Shown in pieces: positions 50,825 to 60,096 of a stretch of DNA of 64,000 bases. Source of the stretch: an uncultured Sphaerochaeta sp. (GTDB lineage Bacteria > Spirochaetota > Spirochaetia > Sphaerochaetales > Sphaerochaetaceae). The translations under genes were made by a program, and so were the position numbers. Location of the stretch: positions 1,302,001-1,366,000 of the forward strand of contig NZ_OY762555.1 in NCBI RefSeq assembly GCF_963666015.1, given 5' to 3'. The notes beneath the pieces were generated by a model. The model did no database searches. It saw only the letters and a program-made list of their open reading frames with translations, and was not told the DNA's origin. Within the stretch, counting starts at the first letter, position 1, and each line of letters starts with the position of its first letter.

Positions 50825-51934
50825 CTATTGCTTAGCAACAGAAAGATCTTGTTCCTTCTCCGCTTTCAGCAACTGATAAATAGTTGCAACAAACGGTACC
50901 CCAAACAGAATACCAGGAATACCAAACAGGCCGCCCCCTAGAATGACTGCAGTGAACACCCATACCCCTGGAAGTCCTACAGAAGTGCCCACTACCCTGG
51001 GATAGATGATATTTCCTTCCAGTTGTTGGAGGACAACTAGGAAAAGTACAAACAAGAGAGCCATCTGATACCCTTGGTTGAAGAGGAGAACGAATCCGAT
51101 TGCCCCTCCAAGATAGGCTCCAACCAGAGGGATGATTGCTGTCATACCCACTACAGATCCAACGGTTAGGGCATAAGGAAAGCGGAAGAGCACCATCCCG
51201 AGTGTACAAAGAGAGCCTAAGATGATTGCTTCCACGAACTGTCCCGTAAAAAACTTGCCAAAGGTTCTGTTGGCAATCGCTTTCACATGCACAATCGTTC
51301 GGCAATACTTCTCAGGGATAAAACGTTCCATCAGGTATGCAAGCTGGGACAACAACCTACGCTTGCCAAAGAGCAGGTAAATACTGAAAACCAGGGCAAT
51401 TGCAGCGTTCACAACACCATTGATTGCTCCTCCTAGGAGTGAGAGTGCGTAATCTGCAATCTTGGGCGATGAAGACCTCAGGTTTTCAACGAAGGTGTTT
51501 ATATACCCTTCAATGATGGAAAATCCCTGTTCAAGCTCAGGGCGGGTATGCATGAACTGTTCCAGTGAGGACACTGACTCCTGATAGAGAACCGGTAGAT
51601 TGGTACTGAACTGCCTAACGGCTAATCCCAACTGTGGTAACAACAGGATCAAAACCCCAGTGATCAACACCAAGAAGAATATGAGAGCAATGAATACCGC
51701 GATAACCCGAGCTGCGAGAGGACTCTTCAGCTTCCCAAAGACTCGTTTTTCCATCCACTTGGCAGGTATGTCAACAAGGTAAGCAAACACAATTCCAAGG
51801 AGAAGCGGCATAAGCAGTCCCCAGAGCTTCAGGAATCCTGCCTGCACAGTAGAGAAATACACTACAACCAGGGCAAGAACTGCTGTGAGAATGAGGAGGT
51901 GTACGATACTGCGAAAGGTTTTCTTGTCCATCAT
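50825..51934 (-). CDS. AI-2E/PerM-family membrane transporter
   Basis: A 369-residue membrane protein of the AI-2E family (YhhT/PerM/TqsA). It has about seven to eight helices, a long loop with a coiled part (about residues 105-170) and the family segments IPLVGAYLGGAIGF, QQLEGNIIYPRVVGTSVGLP and GIPGILFGVPF. Members include autoinducer exporters and sodium/proton antiporters; substrate here is unknown. Upstream in-frame TTG at 51970 coincides with the -35 hexamer. The ATG at 51934 has no Shine-Dalgarno and may be leaderless. Confidence 0.88.
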   Translation of the reverse strand: MMDKKTFRSIVHLLILTAVLALVVVYFSTVQAGFLKLWGLLMPLLLGIVFAYLVDIPAKWMEKRVFGKLKSPLAARVIAVFIALIFFLVLITGVLILLLPQLGLAVRQFSTNLPVLYQESVSSLEQFMHTRPELEQGFSIIEGYINTFVENLRSSSPKIADYALSLLGGAINGVVNAAIALVFSIYLLFGKRRLLSQLAYLMERFIPEKYCRTIVHVKAIANRTFGKFFTGQFVEAIILGSLCTLGMVLFRFPYALTVGSVVGMTAIIPLVGAYLGGAIGFVLLFNQGYQMALLFVLFLVVLQQLEGNIIYPRVVGTSVGLPGVWVFTAVILGGGLFGIPGILFGVPFVATIYQLLKAEKEQDLSVAKQ

Positions 51935-51941
51935 GAAAATG

Positions 51942-51970
51942 AGTATTGCATAAGAGAAGATGTGTTGCAA
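51942..51970 (-). promoter_or_regulatory. Extended -10 promoter directly before the AI-2E family ATG (leaderless candidate)
   Basis: Minus strand TTGCAA (51970-51965), 17-base spacer, AATACT (51947-51942) preceded by TGC. Seven bases separate it from the ATG at 51934. Confidence 0.5.
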
Positions 51971-51995
51971 TGAAAACTCCCCAAAGTATAACCTG

Positions 51996-52004
51996 TGCTA
52001 TACT
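51996..52004 (+). promoter_or_regulatory. Extended -10 promoter of the short asparaginase-like gene
   Basis: TGC-TATACT at 51996-52004, about 28 bases before the ATG at 52033, which has its own GGAGGG. It is divergent from the AI-2E family promoter; the two share about 100 bases. Confidence 0.6.
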
Positions 52005-52032
52005 TTACTGCAGAAATCCAGGAGGGAAATCC

Positions 52033-52536
52033 ATGGCACAGGATGTTCGGATTATTACCACAGGTGGGACGTTCGATAAACAGTACGATGCTATCAGCGG
52101 CGAATTGACTTTCAGGGAGTCCCAACTGCCAAGATTGCTGAATCAGGCTCGTTGCACATTAAGCATCCACTTGGAAGGGCCGTTGGCAATTGACAGCCTC
52201 TTCATGACAGATGAACAGCGAGAGGAGATCGCCCAGACCTGCCTGCATAGTGCAGAAGAGAAGGTTGTGGTCATCCATGGAACCGATACCATGTGCAGAA
52301 CAGCAGCAGTAATTGCTGAAGCCCTGAAAAAAGACACAACCAAAACCGTGGTCATGACGGGTGCAATGATCCCCTACTCCCTGGAGAATTCTGACGCAGT
52401 ATTCAATCTAGGCTGCGCTCTTACCGCTGTCCAGCTCCTTCCACCCGGGGTATACATTACCATGAGTGGAAGGGTTTTTCCGCATGACAACTGCAGGAAA
52501 AACAAGGACAAGGGGGTGTTTGAGGCTATCTCCTAG
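52033..52536 (+). CDS. Short asparaginase-like protein (N-terminal domain only)
   Basis: A 167-residue protein equal to the N-terminal half of L-asparaginases. The catalytic Thr motif is ITTGGTFDKQYD and the second motif VVIHGTDTM carries the Thr/Asp pair; TVVMTGAMIPYS follows. The C-terminal domain of full asparaginases (about 330 residues) is absent, but short homologues of this size exist in many bacteria, so this need not be a truncation. GGAGGG precedes the ATG. The stop overlaps the convergent oxidoreductase gene by 11 bases. Confidence 0.82.
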   Translation: MAQDVRIITTGGTFDKQYDAISGELTFRESQLPRLLNQARCTLSIHLEGPLAIDSLFMTDEQREEIAQTCLHSAEEKVVVIHGTDTMCRTAAVIAEALKKDTTKTVVMTGAMIPYSLENSDAVFNLGCALTAVQLLPPGVYITMSGRVFPHDNCRKNKDKGVFEAIS

Positions 52537-53605
52537 GAGAAGGCTGCTCACATGTTGATGAGAGCTGAACTTGTACATGCTCACGTGATGCTTTCAGGAT
52601 GCTCTCCATGACATCAACTACATGCCGAGTCAAATCTCCACTGGCTCGATGTTTTGTGCCAATCTCAATTGCTTCTGCGATATCGGCAATACCGAGACCG
52701 CGAGAATTCTCAGGGTAGTCAAAGAGCAGAGGTATATCCATCCACTCTTTCTCACCCATCCTACAGTAAGAAATGGGCCCCCCGAAGGTATTGGGATCGG
52801 GGACACGGAGCGAGCCCTCAGTTCCGTAGATTTCAATTCTCGGCATACTGTGTTTCCACACATCGAAGCTGGTCACCAAGGTTGCGATACACCCGGTGTC
52901 AAATTGCAACAAACCAGCGATATGAGTGTCAACTTGGACATCGATGGCCGTCCCTCGCTTTGGCTCACTGGTAATGACCCGCTGAGGAAAGCTCTTCTGT
53001 GCATATCCGGCAACTGATTGGACAGGACCAAGCAGATTGACCAGAGCAGTAATGTAATACGGTCCCATATCAAAGAGTGGACCACCCCCAGACTGGTAAT
53101 AAAATTCTGGGTCTGGGTGCCAACTCTCATGGCCATGGTTCATCATGAATGCTGAGGCTGCCACCGGTCGGCCGATCCAGCCATCATCTATAAGCTTTCG
53201 ACAGGTCTGGATTCCAGAGCCGAGAAATGTATCGGGGGCTCCCCCAAGCACCAAGTGTTTCTCCTTGGCAAGCTGGACCAAAGCAGAGGCTTCCTTTGCA
53301 GTAAGAGAAAGTGGCTTCTCCACATACACATGCTTTCCGGCTTCCAGTACTTGCTTACAGAGAGCAAAATGACTTTGGGGAGTGGTTAGATTAAGCACCA
53401 GTTCCACGGAGGAGTCTCCCAGAAGTTCCTCAACTGATGCATACTGTTTTACCTGGTAGGTCTCAGCAATATCCTTGGCGCGTTCCTGGATCAGGTCCAT
53501 CACACCGACCAACTCCACCTGGTTCTTGAACATTCCTGTCAGGTTATCCAGGTAGATCCCGCTGATCTTTCCTAAACCGATGATTGCTACATGTAGTTTT
53601 TTCAT
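52526..53605 (-). CDS. Gfo/Idh/MocA-family oxidoreductase
   Basis: A 359-residue sugar oxidoreductase. Rossmann start VAIIGLGKISGIYLDNL, EKP motif HVYVEKPLSLT with catalytic Lys, and a metal-free active-site region FYYQSGGGPLFDMGPYYITA. The start at 53605 lies 1 base after the ThuA stop (TGATATG) and begins the normal MKKLHVAII. Together with ThuA it is the standard pair found in hexose and glycoside oxidation loci (3-keto-sugar chemistry), here at the end of the xyloside-type operon. Confidence 0.9.
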   Translation of the reverse strand: MKKLHVAIIGLGKISGIYLDNLTGMFKNQVELVGVMDLIQERAKDIAETYQVKQYASVEELLGDSSVELVLNLTTPQSHFALCKQVLEAGKHVYVEKPLSLTAKEASALVQLAKEKHLVLGGAPDTFLGSGIQTCRKLIDDGWIGRPVAASAFMMNHGHESWHPDPEFYYQSGGGPLFDMGPYYITALVNLLGPVQSVAGYAQKSFPQRVITSEPKRGTAIDVQVDTHIAGLLQFDTGCIATLVTSFDVWKHSMPRIEIYGTEGSLRVPDPNTFGGPISYCRMGEKEWMDIPLLFDYPENSRGLGIADIAEAIEIGTKHRASGDLTRHVVDVMESILKASREHVQVQLSSTCEQPSPRR

Positions 53606-53606
53606 A

Positions 53607-54335
53607 TCAGAACATCTTCCTATCACTTGCAAATATCTCTATGTCCAGATTCTGCTCTGTGGCAATGCTCTTTCCCTCTGCAGCCCAGAGCAGGCCTCTC
53701 TTCATCAACTCCCATGCCTCGGGAATGTCAAAGATATCATTATGGTGCCCGAGTGAGTTGTAATAGACTCTTCCATGACCCCATTTCTTGGTCCAGACCA
53801 CCGGCATTTGCACTACCCCATTGGTAGAGTGATACCAGTCAACGGTGGGGAAATTAGTGGTTGCAAGCACTTCCACCGCCGGATCAACATGGAGGTAATA
53901 TTGTTCACTGGAGACTGAGAAGTCCTTGATACCAGAAACCAGTGGGCTGGAGCTCTGCTTGATATTCACCTCATAGGGGACACCGTCAGAGCCGGGGTGA
54001 GCAACCCAGTTGCCTCCCATGATAAATTGCCAGAGCACGTTTGTCCGAAATGCATCACACATGCCTCCATGACACCCTGCGACTCCTACTCCACTGGCAA
54101 TGGCATCAGCCAAGTGGCCCGTCTGCTTGCTTTCAAAGGTACCCATGGTCCAGACTGGAACAAAGAGATCCAGAGAGAATAGGTACTCTCTGTCCTGAAG
54201 GATTTCAAGATCACGCTCCTTACGAACCTCAAAGCCCTCTGTTTCCAGATAGGCAGCAAAACGCTCAGCAACCAGTTCGGGCTCATGACCATCCCAACCA
54301 CCAACAAGTAACAATGCTTTTCTTTTTTCTGACAT
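53607..54335 (-). CDS. ThuA-like protein
   Basis: A 242-residue ThuA (trehalose utilisation) family member with a glutamine-amidotransferase-like fold. Recognisable parts: LLVGGWDGHEPE, GVAGCHGGMCDAFR, GGNWVAHPG, SEQYYLHVDP and WTKKWGHGRVYYNSLGHH. ThuA proteins work with Gfo/Idh/MocA oxidoreductases in disaccharide or glycoside metabolism, but their exact reaction is poorly known. AGAGGAG precedes the ATG. Confidence 0.88.
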   Translation of the reverse strand: MSEKRKALLLVGGWDGHEPELVAERFAAYLETEGFEVRKERDLEILQDREYLFSLDLFVPVWTMGTFESKQTGHLADAIASGVGVAGCHGGMCDAFRTNVLWQFIMGGNWVAHPGSDGVPYEVNIKQSSSPLVSGIKDFSVSSEQYYLHVDPAVEVLATTNFPTVDWYHSTNGVVQMPVVWTKKWGHGRVYYNSLGHHNDIFDIPEAWELMKRGLLWAAEGKSIATEQNLDIEIFASDRKMF

Positions 54336-54346
54336 AGTTTCTCCTC

Positions 54347-55912
54347 TTATTCTAATTCCTTGTACTGCATAAAGGCAAAATCAGCTGGCTTGTTGAATCC
54401 GGACAGATCCTGACAAGCCAATGCAAAAAAAGCTCCTGTAAATGCAGAGTTATCGATATGATCATCACTAATCCTCAGCGCATCACAATCATTGCCATAC
54501 TGAACGAATGCCTTTCCATCAAGCGAATAGGAAAATCGCACCGTATCATAATCAGTTTCAATCCGCATCCATAATTCATGAATATCCCCTACAGCGACCG
54601 GTGGAAAAAGTTCCTCATGCTTTCCGTTGTCACAGCTCATAATACAAACCACCTTACCCAAGGATTCATCATGAGAAAATCGTAGGTAGTAGTACTCCCT
54701 GGTACCGTAGTAGTAGGCAATTCCAGCCATCTCCTTGTACCACGTGGGATCGAACTCCAGTTTTGTGGTCACCTCACACACAAAACACTGCTGCCTTCTT
54801 CCCACCAAAGCCTGCTTAAAGAGAGAGCTCATGCTCTCCTTGCCGTACAACCGCAAATATCCCGGCCTGTCTTTAAGAGAAAGCGTGTGCTCATCAAGAG
54901 GAATTCGCAGTGTCTGGAAATCGAGAGGAAGCTCTGGACTATCAAACTGATAGAGAATATCAGAGGGAGGCAAGGGCTTCACATCAAAGGGACTCTTGAA
55001 TACAGGGTTCGGAGCATTGCCACCACCCTCTATCCTGAGCCAACCATCTTGGTCGAAATACACATTTTGAATGGATGTCTCACGACCAAGCATGCAATGC
55101 TGTTTGACCGGCCTGCCACAAAGATGCACCAAGGCCCAGCTGCCATCCTGGAGTTGCACCAAATCTCCATGGCCCGCTTTCTGGATAAGGAGATCGGGCT
55201 TATCCTTACTGGTGACCAAGGGATTTCCGGGCATCACATCATAGGGTCCCTCAATCGTTCTGGATCGGGCAACGGACTCAGCGTGGTTGTAGAAGGTACC
55301 CCCTTCAGCCACCAGAAGATAGTAGTATTGCCCGATGTGGTAGAGGTGCGGACCTTCTGTCCATCCAATCTCAGTACCCTCGAAGATAAGCTTTGGGTTA
55401 CCAAGACAGCGTTTCTGGTCAAAACTGAACTCCTCCAGGAGAATTCCAGCAAACCGATTTCTGTCTTTCCTGAAATCCGTGGTCATGGTGACTACATACT
55501 TTCGCCCATCATCGTCATGAAAGAGCGAAGGATCAAAACCATAGCTGTTAAGATAGATCGGTTCACTCCAAGGCCCCGTAATCGAAGAAGCAGTTACGAG
55601 AAAGTTGTGCGTGTCCTTGAAGTGCTCCTTTGAATGAACAACTGTATAGACTAGGTAGAAGGTGCCTGCATCATAGGTAAGGCATGGAGCCCATACTCCA
55701 GTGGAATCAGGGCATCCTTTCATATCAAGCTGGCTCACCCTGTCCAAAGGACGGGTCAGCAGCTTCCAGTTGACCAAATTTCTGCTGTGGTGAATCTGAA
55801 CACCGGGAAACCATTCGAAAGTCGAGGTAGCGATATAATAGTCATCCTCAACCCTGAGAATGGAAGGATCAGGATTGAACCCTTTGAGAATTGGATTAGT
55901 AACTAGTGTCAT
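54347..55912 (-). CDS. Glycoside hydrolase family 43 beta-xylosidase
   Basis: A 521-residue GH43 enzyme. The catalytic base Asp is in FNPDPSI (D15), the pKa-modulating Asp in YGFDPSLF (about 125) and the general acid Glu in GWTEGPHLY (about 190). About residues 325-521 form the C-terminal beta-sandwich typical of GH43 xylosidases. There is no signal peptide, so it acts on imported xylo-oligosaccharides in the cytosol. It follows the two permeases; AAAGGAG precedes the ATG. Confidence 0.93.
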   Translation of the reverse strand: MTLVTNPILKGFNPDPSILRVEDDYYIATSTFEWFPGVQIHHSRNLVNWKLLTRPLDRVSQLDMKGCPDSTGVWAPCLTYDAGTFYLVYTVVHSKEHFKDTHNFLVTASSITGPWSEPIYLNSYGFDPSLFHDDDGRKYVVTMTTDFRKDRNRFAGILLEEFSFDQKRCLGNPKLIFEGTEIGWTEGPHLYHIGQYYYLLVAEGGTFYNHAESVARSRTIEGPYDVMPGNPLVTSKDKPDLLIQKAGHGDLVQLQDGSWALVHLCGRPVKQHCMLGRETSIQNVYFDQDGWLRIEGGGNAPNPVFKSPFDVKPLPPSDILYQFDSPELPLDFQTLRIPLDEHTLSLKDRPGYLRLYGKESMSSLFKQALVGRRQQCFVCEVTTKLEFDPTWYKEMAGIAYYYGTREYYYLRFSHDESLGKVVCIMSCDNGKHEELFPPVAVGDIHELWMRIETDYDTVRFSYSLDGKAFVQYGNDCDALRISDDHIDNSAFTGAFFALACQDLSGFNKPADFAFMQYKELE

Positions 55913-55923
55913 GATATCTCCTT

Positions 55924-56760
55924 TTAACCTTTCAAAGCACCCTGGGTAAGACCATTGATGACTCTATCCTGTGCCAGGAAGTAGAATATGAGTACCGGCA
56001 GGGACCCAACCAAGATGGCGGTAAGAACTGCAGGAATATTAATTGTCTGGAAACCATAAAAGTCGCGGATACCCAACGAAAGTGTCTTCTTGGAACGTGT
56101 GTCGATCATGACCAAAGCATAAACGAACTCATTCCACATGGTCAGGAAGGTGTATACTCCAACAGTAGAAATGGCAGGACCAGAAAGTGGCATCGCAATC
56201 TTGCGATAGATCAAAAAAAGCGAACCACCATCAATCTTTGCAGCCTCATCGAGCTCTTTGGGCATCTCCTTAAAGAATTGTGTCATAATAAAGACAGAAA
56301 CAGGGATATTGAACGACACATATGGCCCGATGAGAGCGAACAAAGTATCATACACCCCAGCCTTGATGCTCATCGAATAAATTGGAATCAAGGTAGTATG
56401 AATAGGGATCATCATGCCAGCAATGACTAAAAAGAAGATTCCCTTGGTCACGCGGAAGTTGAACTTTGCAAAAACGAAGGACATCAATGAGGAGACCAGA
56501 ACTACCAAGCTCACCCCACTAACACTAACAATAAGGCTGTTGATGAAATACCTTAGAAAAGTAGGCGCAAATACCAGCTTATAGTTTCCAAAGAATAGCT
56601 TCGTCGGAGGTTGCCAGATGTTCATCATGTATTCAGGCAGGCTCTTGAAGCTGTTGAAAACCAGAAAGAGTAAAGGGAAGCCGGTAAGGATGAGGACCAC
56701 AATACAGAAAAGGTAAATACAGGCTTTGAATAGTTTATCGATTACTGGTTCTCTTTTCAT
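55924..56760 (-). CDS. Carbohydrate ABC permease, MalG type
   Basis: A 278-residue permease with six helices. The ATPase-contact EAA loop is ELDEAAKIDGGSLFLIYRKI; the C-terminus is GLTQGALKG, as usual for CUT1 permeases. It lies 1 base after the MalF-type gene. As is common for CUT1 importers, no ATPase gene is in the operon, so a shared ATPase elsewhere probably powers it. Confidence 0.94.
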   Translation of the reverse strand: MKREPVIDKLFKACIYLFCIVVLILTGFPLLFLVFNSFKSLPEYMMNIWQPPTKLFFGNYKLVFAPTFLRYFINSLIVSVSGVSLVVLVSSLMSFVFAKFNFRVTKGIFFLVIAGMMIPIHTTLIPIYSMSIKAGVYDTLFALIGPYVSFNIPVSVFIMTQFFKEMPKELDEAAKIDGGSLFLIYRKIAMPLSGPAISTVGVYTFLTMWNEFVYALVMIDTRSKKTLSLGIRDFYGFQTINIPAVLTAILVGSLPVLIFYFLAQDRVINGLTQGALKG

Positions 56761-56761
56761 A

Positions 56762-57661
56762 TCAATGAACCTCCCTCACCCTGGTGACATAAAGAAATCC
56801 ACAGGCAAAGATGAAACAGATAATAAACATCAAGCCTGCGATAGCTGAAGCATAGCCCATACCAAATTCCACAAATCCTTTCTTATACATATACGTTGCC
56901 ATGAGTTCGGTTGCTCCGCTGGGACCACCTCCCGTCATGATATAGACCAAATCAAAATACTTAAGCGATCCTACCATGGACATGACCGCTGCTGTTCTCA
57001 GCGTCGGGCCTATCAGAGGTAAGGTAATCTTCCAGAATGTTTGCCAACGGTTGGCACCATCGATGGTGGAAGCCTCATAAAGTTCGGTGGATATGTTGGT
57101 TAAACCCGCTTTGAGGATAATCATATAGAAAGGAATAAACTGCCAACAGATGACAAAAAGCACTGCAGGCATCGCAGTCCTTACGTCTGCAAGAAACCCA
57201 ATTATATATTGTCCAAGTCCTACGGCTTTCATCACATAGGCAAGAATACCGAACATCGGATCGAAGAAGAGCTGCCACATTATACCGGTTGCGACAGTAG
57301 AAAAGAGCATAGGAAGGAAGAAGATGGTACGGAAAAAGCGCGTTCCCTTGATTGCGCTATTCAAGGCAAGAGCAAGCAATAGGGCAAAGGGAAGCTGGAT
57401 GACAATCGAAATAATCATCAGAATCAAGTTATTCTTAACAGCAACGCCCATCATAGGGTCCTTGAAAAGCTTGAGATAGTTCGCAACTCCGACAAATCCG
57501 GAGTTTTGGCTAATACCCGACCAGTCCAAAGTTGAAAAACGGAAGGTCATGAATATACCGTAAAGATTATAGATGCCATAAAACAGAAGCCCTGGCACCA
57601 AGGCTGCCACAACAAAGAGGATCTCTTTATGGTTGGTTGCTCGACGTTTCGTTAGAACCAT
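56762..57661 (-). CDS. Carbohydrate ABC permease, MalF/UgpA type
   Basis: A 299-residue CUT1 permease. The EAA loop is ELYEASTIDGANRWQTFWKI followed by TLPLIGPTLRTA; about six helices. AAGGA precedes the ATG. Forms the membrane pore with the MalG-type permease and receives sugars from the binding protein encoded just upstream. Probable substrate: xylo-oligosaccharides, from the neighbouring GH43. Confidence 0.94.
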   Translation of the reverse strand: MVLTKRRATNHKEILFVVAALVPGLLFYGIYNLYGIFMTFRFSTLDWSGISQNSGFVGVANYLKLFKDPMMGVAVKNNLILMIISIVIQLPFALLLALALNSAIKGTRFFRTIFFLPMLFSTVATGIMWQLFFDPMFGILAYVMKAVGLGQYIIGFLADVRTAMPAVLFVICWQFIPFYMIILKAGLTNISTELYEASTIDGANRWQTFWKITLPLIGPTLRTAAVMSMVGSLKYFDLVYIMTGGGPSGATELMATYMYKKGFVEFGMGYASAIAGLMFIICFIFACGFLYVTRVREVH

Positions 57662-57687
57662 GAATGCATTCCTTATGATGAAGAGGG

Positions 57688-57709
57688 GGAGGCTGCAGTT
57701 GCAGCCTCC
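57688..57709 (-). terminator. Hairpin between the binding protein and permease genes
   Basis: Perfect 9-bp GC-rich stem GGAGGCTGC/GCAGCCTCC with a 4-base loop. No T tract; likely an mRNA stabiliser or partial terminator that raises binding-protein output. Confidence 0.7.
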
Positions 57710-57736
57710 TGAGGGATGGCTTCAAAGCCACACGTC

Positions 57737-59029
57737 TTATTTTGCAGGACCCAAAACTTCGACAGCTTTTGCTTCCACAAGGCGTGCAGCCTCGACGGGA
57801 GTCATAGTCAGTCCAAACAAAGCCTGGGTGGTATCCTTATGCACTTCTGCGAGGGCAGGAGGCATATATTGGTCGTAGAAGTTCTGCATAACCTTCGCAC
57901 CCATAAGCACATCATATTGCTTTTGGATAAGTGGATCCTTGATTTCGATGCCCTTTACACCAGAAATCATGGAGGAGCCATCAATCATGTCTTGACCATA
58001 TTCCTGGTCAGAAAGAACTACGAGTAGATTAAAAGCTTCCTTCGGGTACTTGGTACCACCATAGACATGGATAACATTTCCACCACCGACAATCTCGTCG
58101 GCAGAACCTGCAGTACCTTCAATGACCGGGAATTTAAACAGACCAAGATTGTTCTCATAGAAGTCAGGAGCTTCATTACGACAGTTTCCAAGTAGACCAT
58201 TAGTCTGGATGAGGTGTGCAGCTCTTGAGCTATAGAACAACATTCTGGACCCGCCGGTATCGTAATTAATTCCGTTCATACCTTCAGGATAATAACCCTT
58301 ACGGACCCATTCCTGAATCTTCTCACCAGCCTTGACGAAGCTCTCGTCTTCGAAGGTCTTTCCATTTTCCCTATTGAAGGCATCAATAAAGACCTGTGCT
58401 CCACCATAGCGCATCGAAAGGTAGATGAAAGTGATGGCACCGGGCCACTTACTGGCATTCCCAAGAGCAATGGGGATAATCCCATTGGCTTCCAGAACGT
58501 CACAGTTGTACTCGAACTCAGCAAGAGTTGTGGGAACCTTCAGATCGTATTTTTCATATAGCTCGCGGTTATAGTACACTGAAGAAGGACCGCAAGTGAT
58601 GGGAAGTCCGTAGACTTTATCACCGCTCATACTGATGGAAATACCGGGTTCCAGATAGTTTTGTGCAACACTCTTAACCTGTTCAGAGATATCAAGCACC
58701 TTATCTGCCTTGATGAACTCTTCCATCCAGCCACCACCCCAGGTGATGAACAGATCGGGAGGATTTCCACCACCCATTGCAGTTTTCAGTTTGGTTTTGT
58801 AGGGATCATTCTCGATTGCCTGATCAACTACTTTAACCCCTGGGTTTGCCGCTTCATAGCGAGCAATAGCCGCATCCATAGTCTCGCGACGAGAAGCATC
58901 AACACCAATGTGCCATACAGTGAGTGTCTTCTCCTCTCCACCTTTTGCCTCAGCTTCTGAAGAACCTGCAGCAAAGAGCATCGCTGTTGAAGCCAACAGG
59001 ACACAAGTCAAGATAAACAATTTCTTCAT
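57737..59029 (-). CDS. CUT1-type sugar-binding protein (extracellular solute-binding protein family 1)
   Basis: A 430-residue periplasmic binding protein. Signal peptide to about residue 20 (STAMLFAAGSSE), again without lipobox Cys. Family marks: TLTVWHIGVD, FITWGGGWMEEFIKADKVLD and VYGLPITCGPSSVYYNRELY. The ATG at 59029 has GGAGG 7 bases upstream; the TTG at 59035 is within the spacer. First gene of the operon to 52526. Confidence 0.93.
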   Translation of the reverse strand: MKKLFILTCVLLASTAMLFAAGSSEAEAKGGEEKTLTVWHIGVDASRRETMDAAIARYEAANPGVKVVDQAIENDPYKTKLKTAMGGGNPPDLFITWGGGWMEEFIKADKVLDISEQVKSVAQNYLEPGISISMSGDKVYGLPITCGPSSVYYNRELYEKYDLKVPTTLAEFEYNCDVLEANGIIPIALGNASKWPGAITFIYLSMRYGGAQVFIDAFNRENGKTFEDESFVKAGEKIQEWVRKGYYPEGMNGINYDTGGSRMLFYSSRAAHLIQTNGLLGNCRNEAPDFYENNLGLFKFPVIEGTAGSADEIVGGGNVIHVYGGTKYPKEAFNLLVVLSDQEYGQDMIDGSSMISGVKGIEIKDPLIQKQYDVLMGAKVMQNFYDQYMPPALAEVHKDTTQALFGLTMTPVEAARLVEAKAVEVLGPAK

Positions 59030-59329
59030 TCTCAAACCTCCTTAAGGAATGTAAATCTCTATGCACTAGCGAATCACGCTAGGCATAACCTTATTTACAC
59101 TTAGTCTGAGCCCCAAATCGGCAAACAAGAATATCTATAATTGTTTTTACATATATATTATTGACTTTTGATATTTATCATGTTTTTTGATAGCATTTAT
59201 ATTAATTATTTAATTTTCTATTTTATAGTTATTTATATTATTCGTACAAAAACATTGCAATACGTAAAATTGTTTTGCAATAATCTTGAGATTGATATCT
59301 TGTAAGGTTTAATGGAACATACCTAGTGT
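59030..59329. other. AT-rich regulatory region with two inverted repeats
   Basis: 300 bases, strongly AT-rich. CTAGCG-N5-CGCTAG at 59066-59082 (the flanking ATGC/GCAT also pairs) lies just upstream of the binding-protein gene and is an operator candidate. ATTGCAA/TTGCAAT arms at 59254-59281 lie nearer the end of the upstream operon. No clear promoter hexamer pair, gene or RNA was found. Confidence 0.55.
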
Positions 59330-60094
59330 CTATCTACTCAGATACCCCCCATCGACAGGAAGCATGATACCACACACATAGTCTGAGGCATCGCTTGCTA
59401 GATACACTGCCGCTCCAGCCATATCCTCCGGTTGTCCCCAGCGTTTGGCTGGGATACGCTGACTCAGCTCAGCAAACCGTGCTTCATCATTCACGAGGGC
59501 GGTATTGATCGGGGTTGCCATATATCCAGGGGCAATACAGTTCACATTGATGCCCAAGGAGGAGAGTTCGTTGGCCATCGTCTTGGTCATCTGCATGACT
59601 GCTCCCTTTGCTGAACAATACGCAACGGTGTTGATTCCCGCAGCAATTGAGTTCACCGAAGCAATATTGATGATCTTGCCCTTACCTAATTTCACCATTA
59701 AGTTTCCAGCCCATTGGGCCAAATCAAAGACGCTGGTCAGGTTGAGCTCAATCACCTTGTCCCAATCTTCCATGGGAAACTCAAGAGCAGGGTGACGAAT
59801 CTGGATTCCTGCGTTGTTGACGATGATATCTAGCTTTCCACCCAACCTCTCTTCAATTGCTTTCTTTAGTTCAGCACGCTTAGATCGGTCAAGCAGATTA
59901 CTTACAAGAGCTTCTGCTTGAAGCCCCTGCCCTCGTAGTTCTTCAGCTTTCTCCATAACCTTTGGGTTGATGTCCACCAGGATGACAAAGGCACCAGCCT
60001 CAGCAAGGCCTTTTGCCATCCCCCACCCCAAGCCCTGGGATGAACCGGTTACTACCGCATTTTTTCCACTCAGATCAAACGGATTTCGTTTCAT
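59330..60094 (-). CDS. SDR-family dehydrogenase (KduD/gluconate 5-dehydrogenase-like)
   Basis: A 254-residue short-chain dehydrogenase. TGSSQGLGWGMA cofactor loop, NNAGIQIRHPALEF and the catalytic IASVNS with YCSAK (Ser, Tyr, Lys). The opening FDLSGKNAVVTG and HPALEFPMEDWDKVI are KduD-like, a group that acts on 2-keto-3-deoxygluconate or related sugar acids. GAGG precedes the ATG; it lies 2 bases after the transaldolase-like gene. Confidence 0.9.
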   Translation of the reverse strand: MKRNPFDLSGKNAVVTGSSQGLGWGMAKGLAEAGAFVILVDINPKVMEKAEELRGQGLQAEALVSNLLDRSKRAELKKAIEERLGGKLDIIVNNAGIQIRHPALEFPMEDWDKVIELNLTSVFDLAQWAGNLMVKLGKGKIINIASVNSIAAGINTVAYCSAKGAVMQMTKTMANELSSLGINVNCIAPGYMATPINTALVNDEARFAELSQRIPAKRWGQPEDMAGAAVYLASDASDYVCGIMLPVDGGYLSR

Positions 60095-60096
60095 AG

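Noticed and set aside
52033..52536. Asparaginase half read as a truncated pseudogene
   Set aside because: It has a good promoter, ribosome site and intact catalytic motifs, and short asparaginase-like proteins of this length are known.
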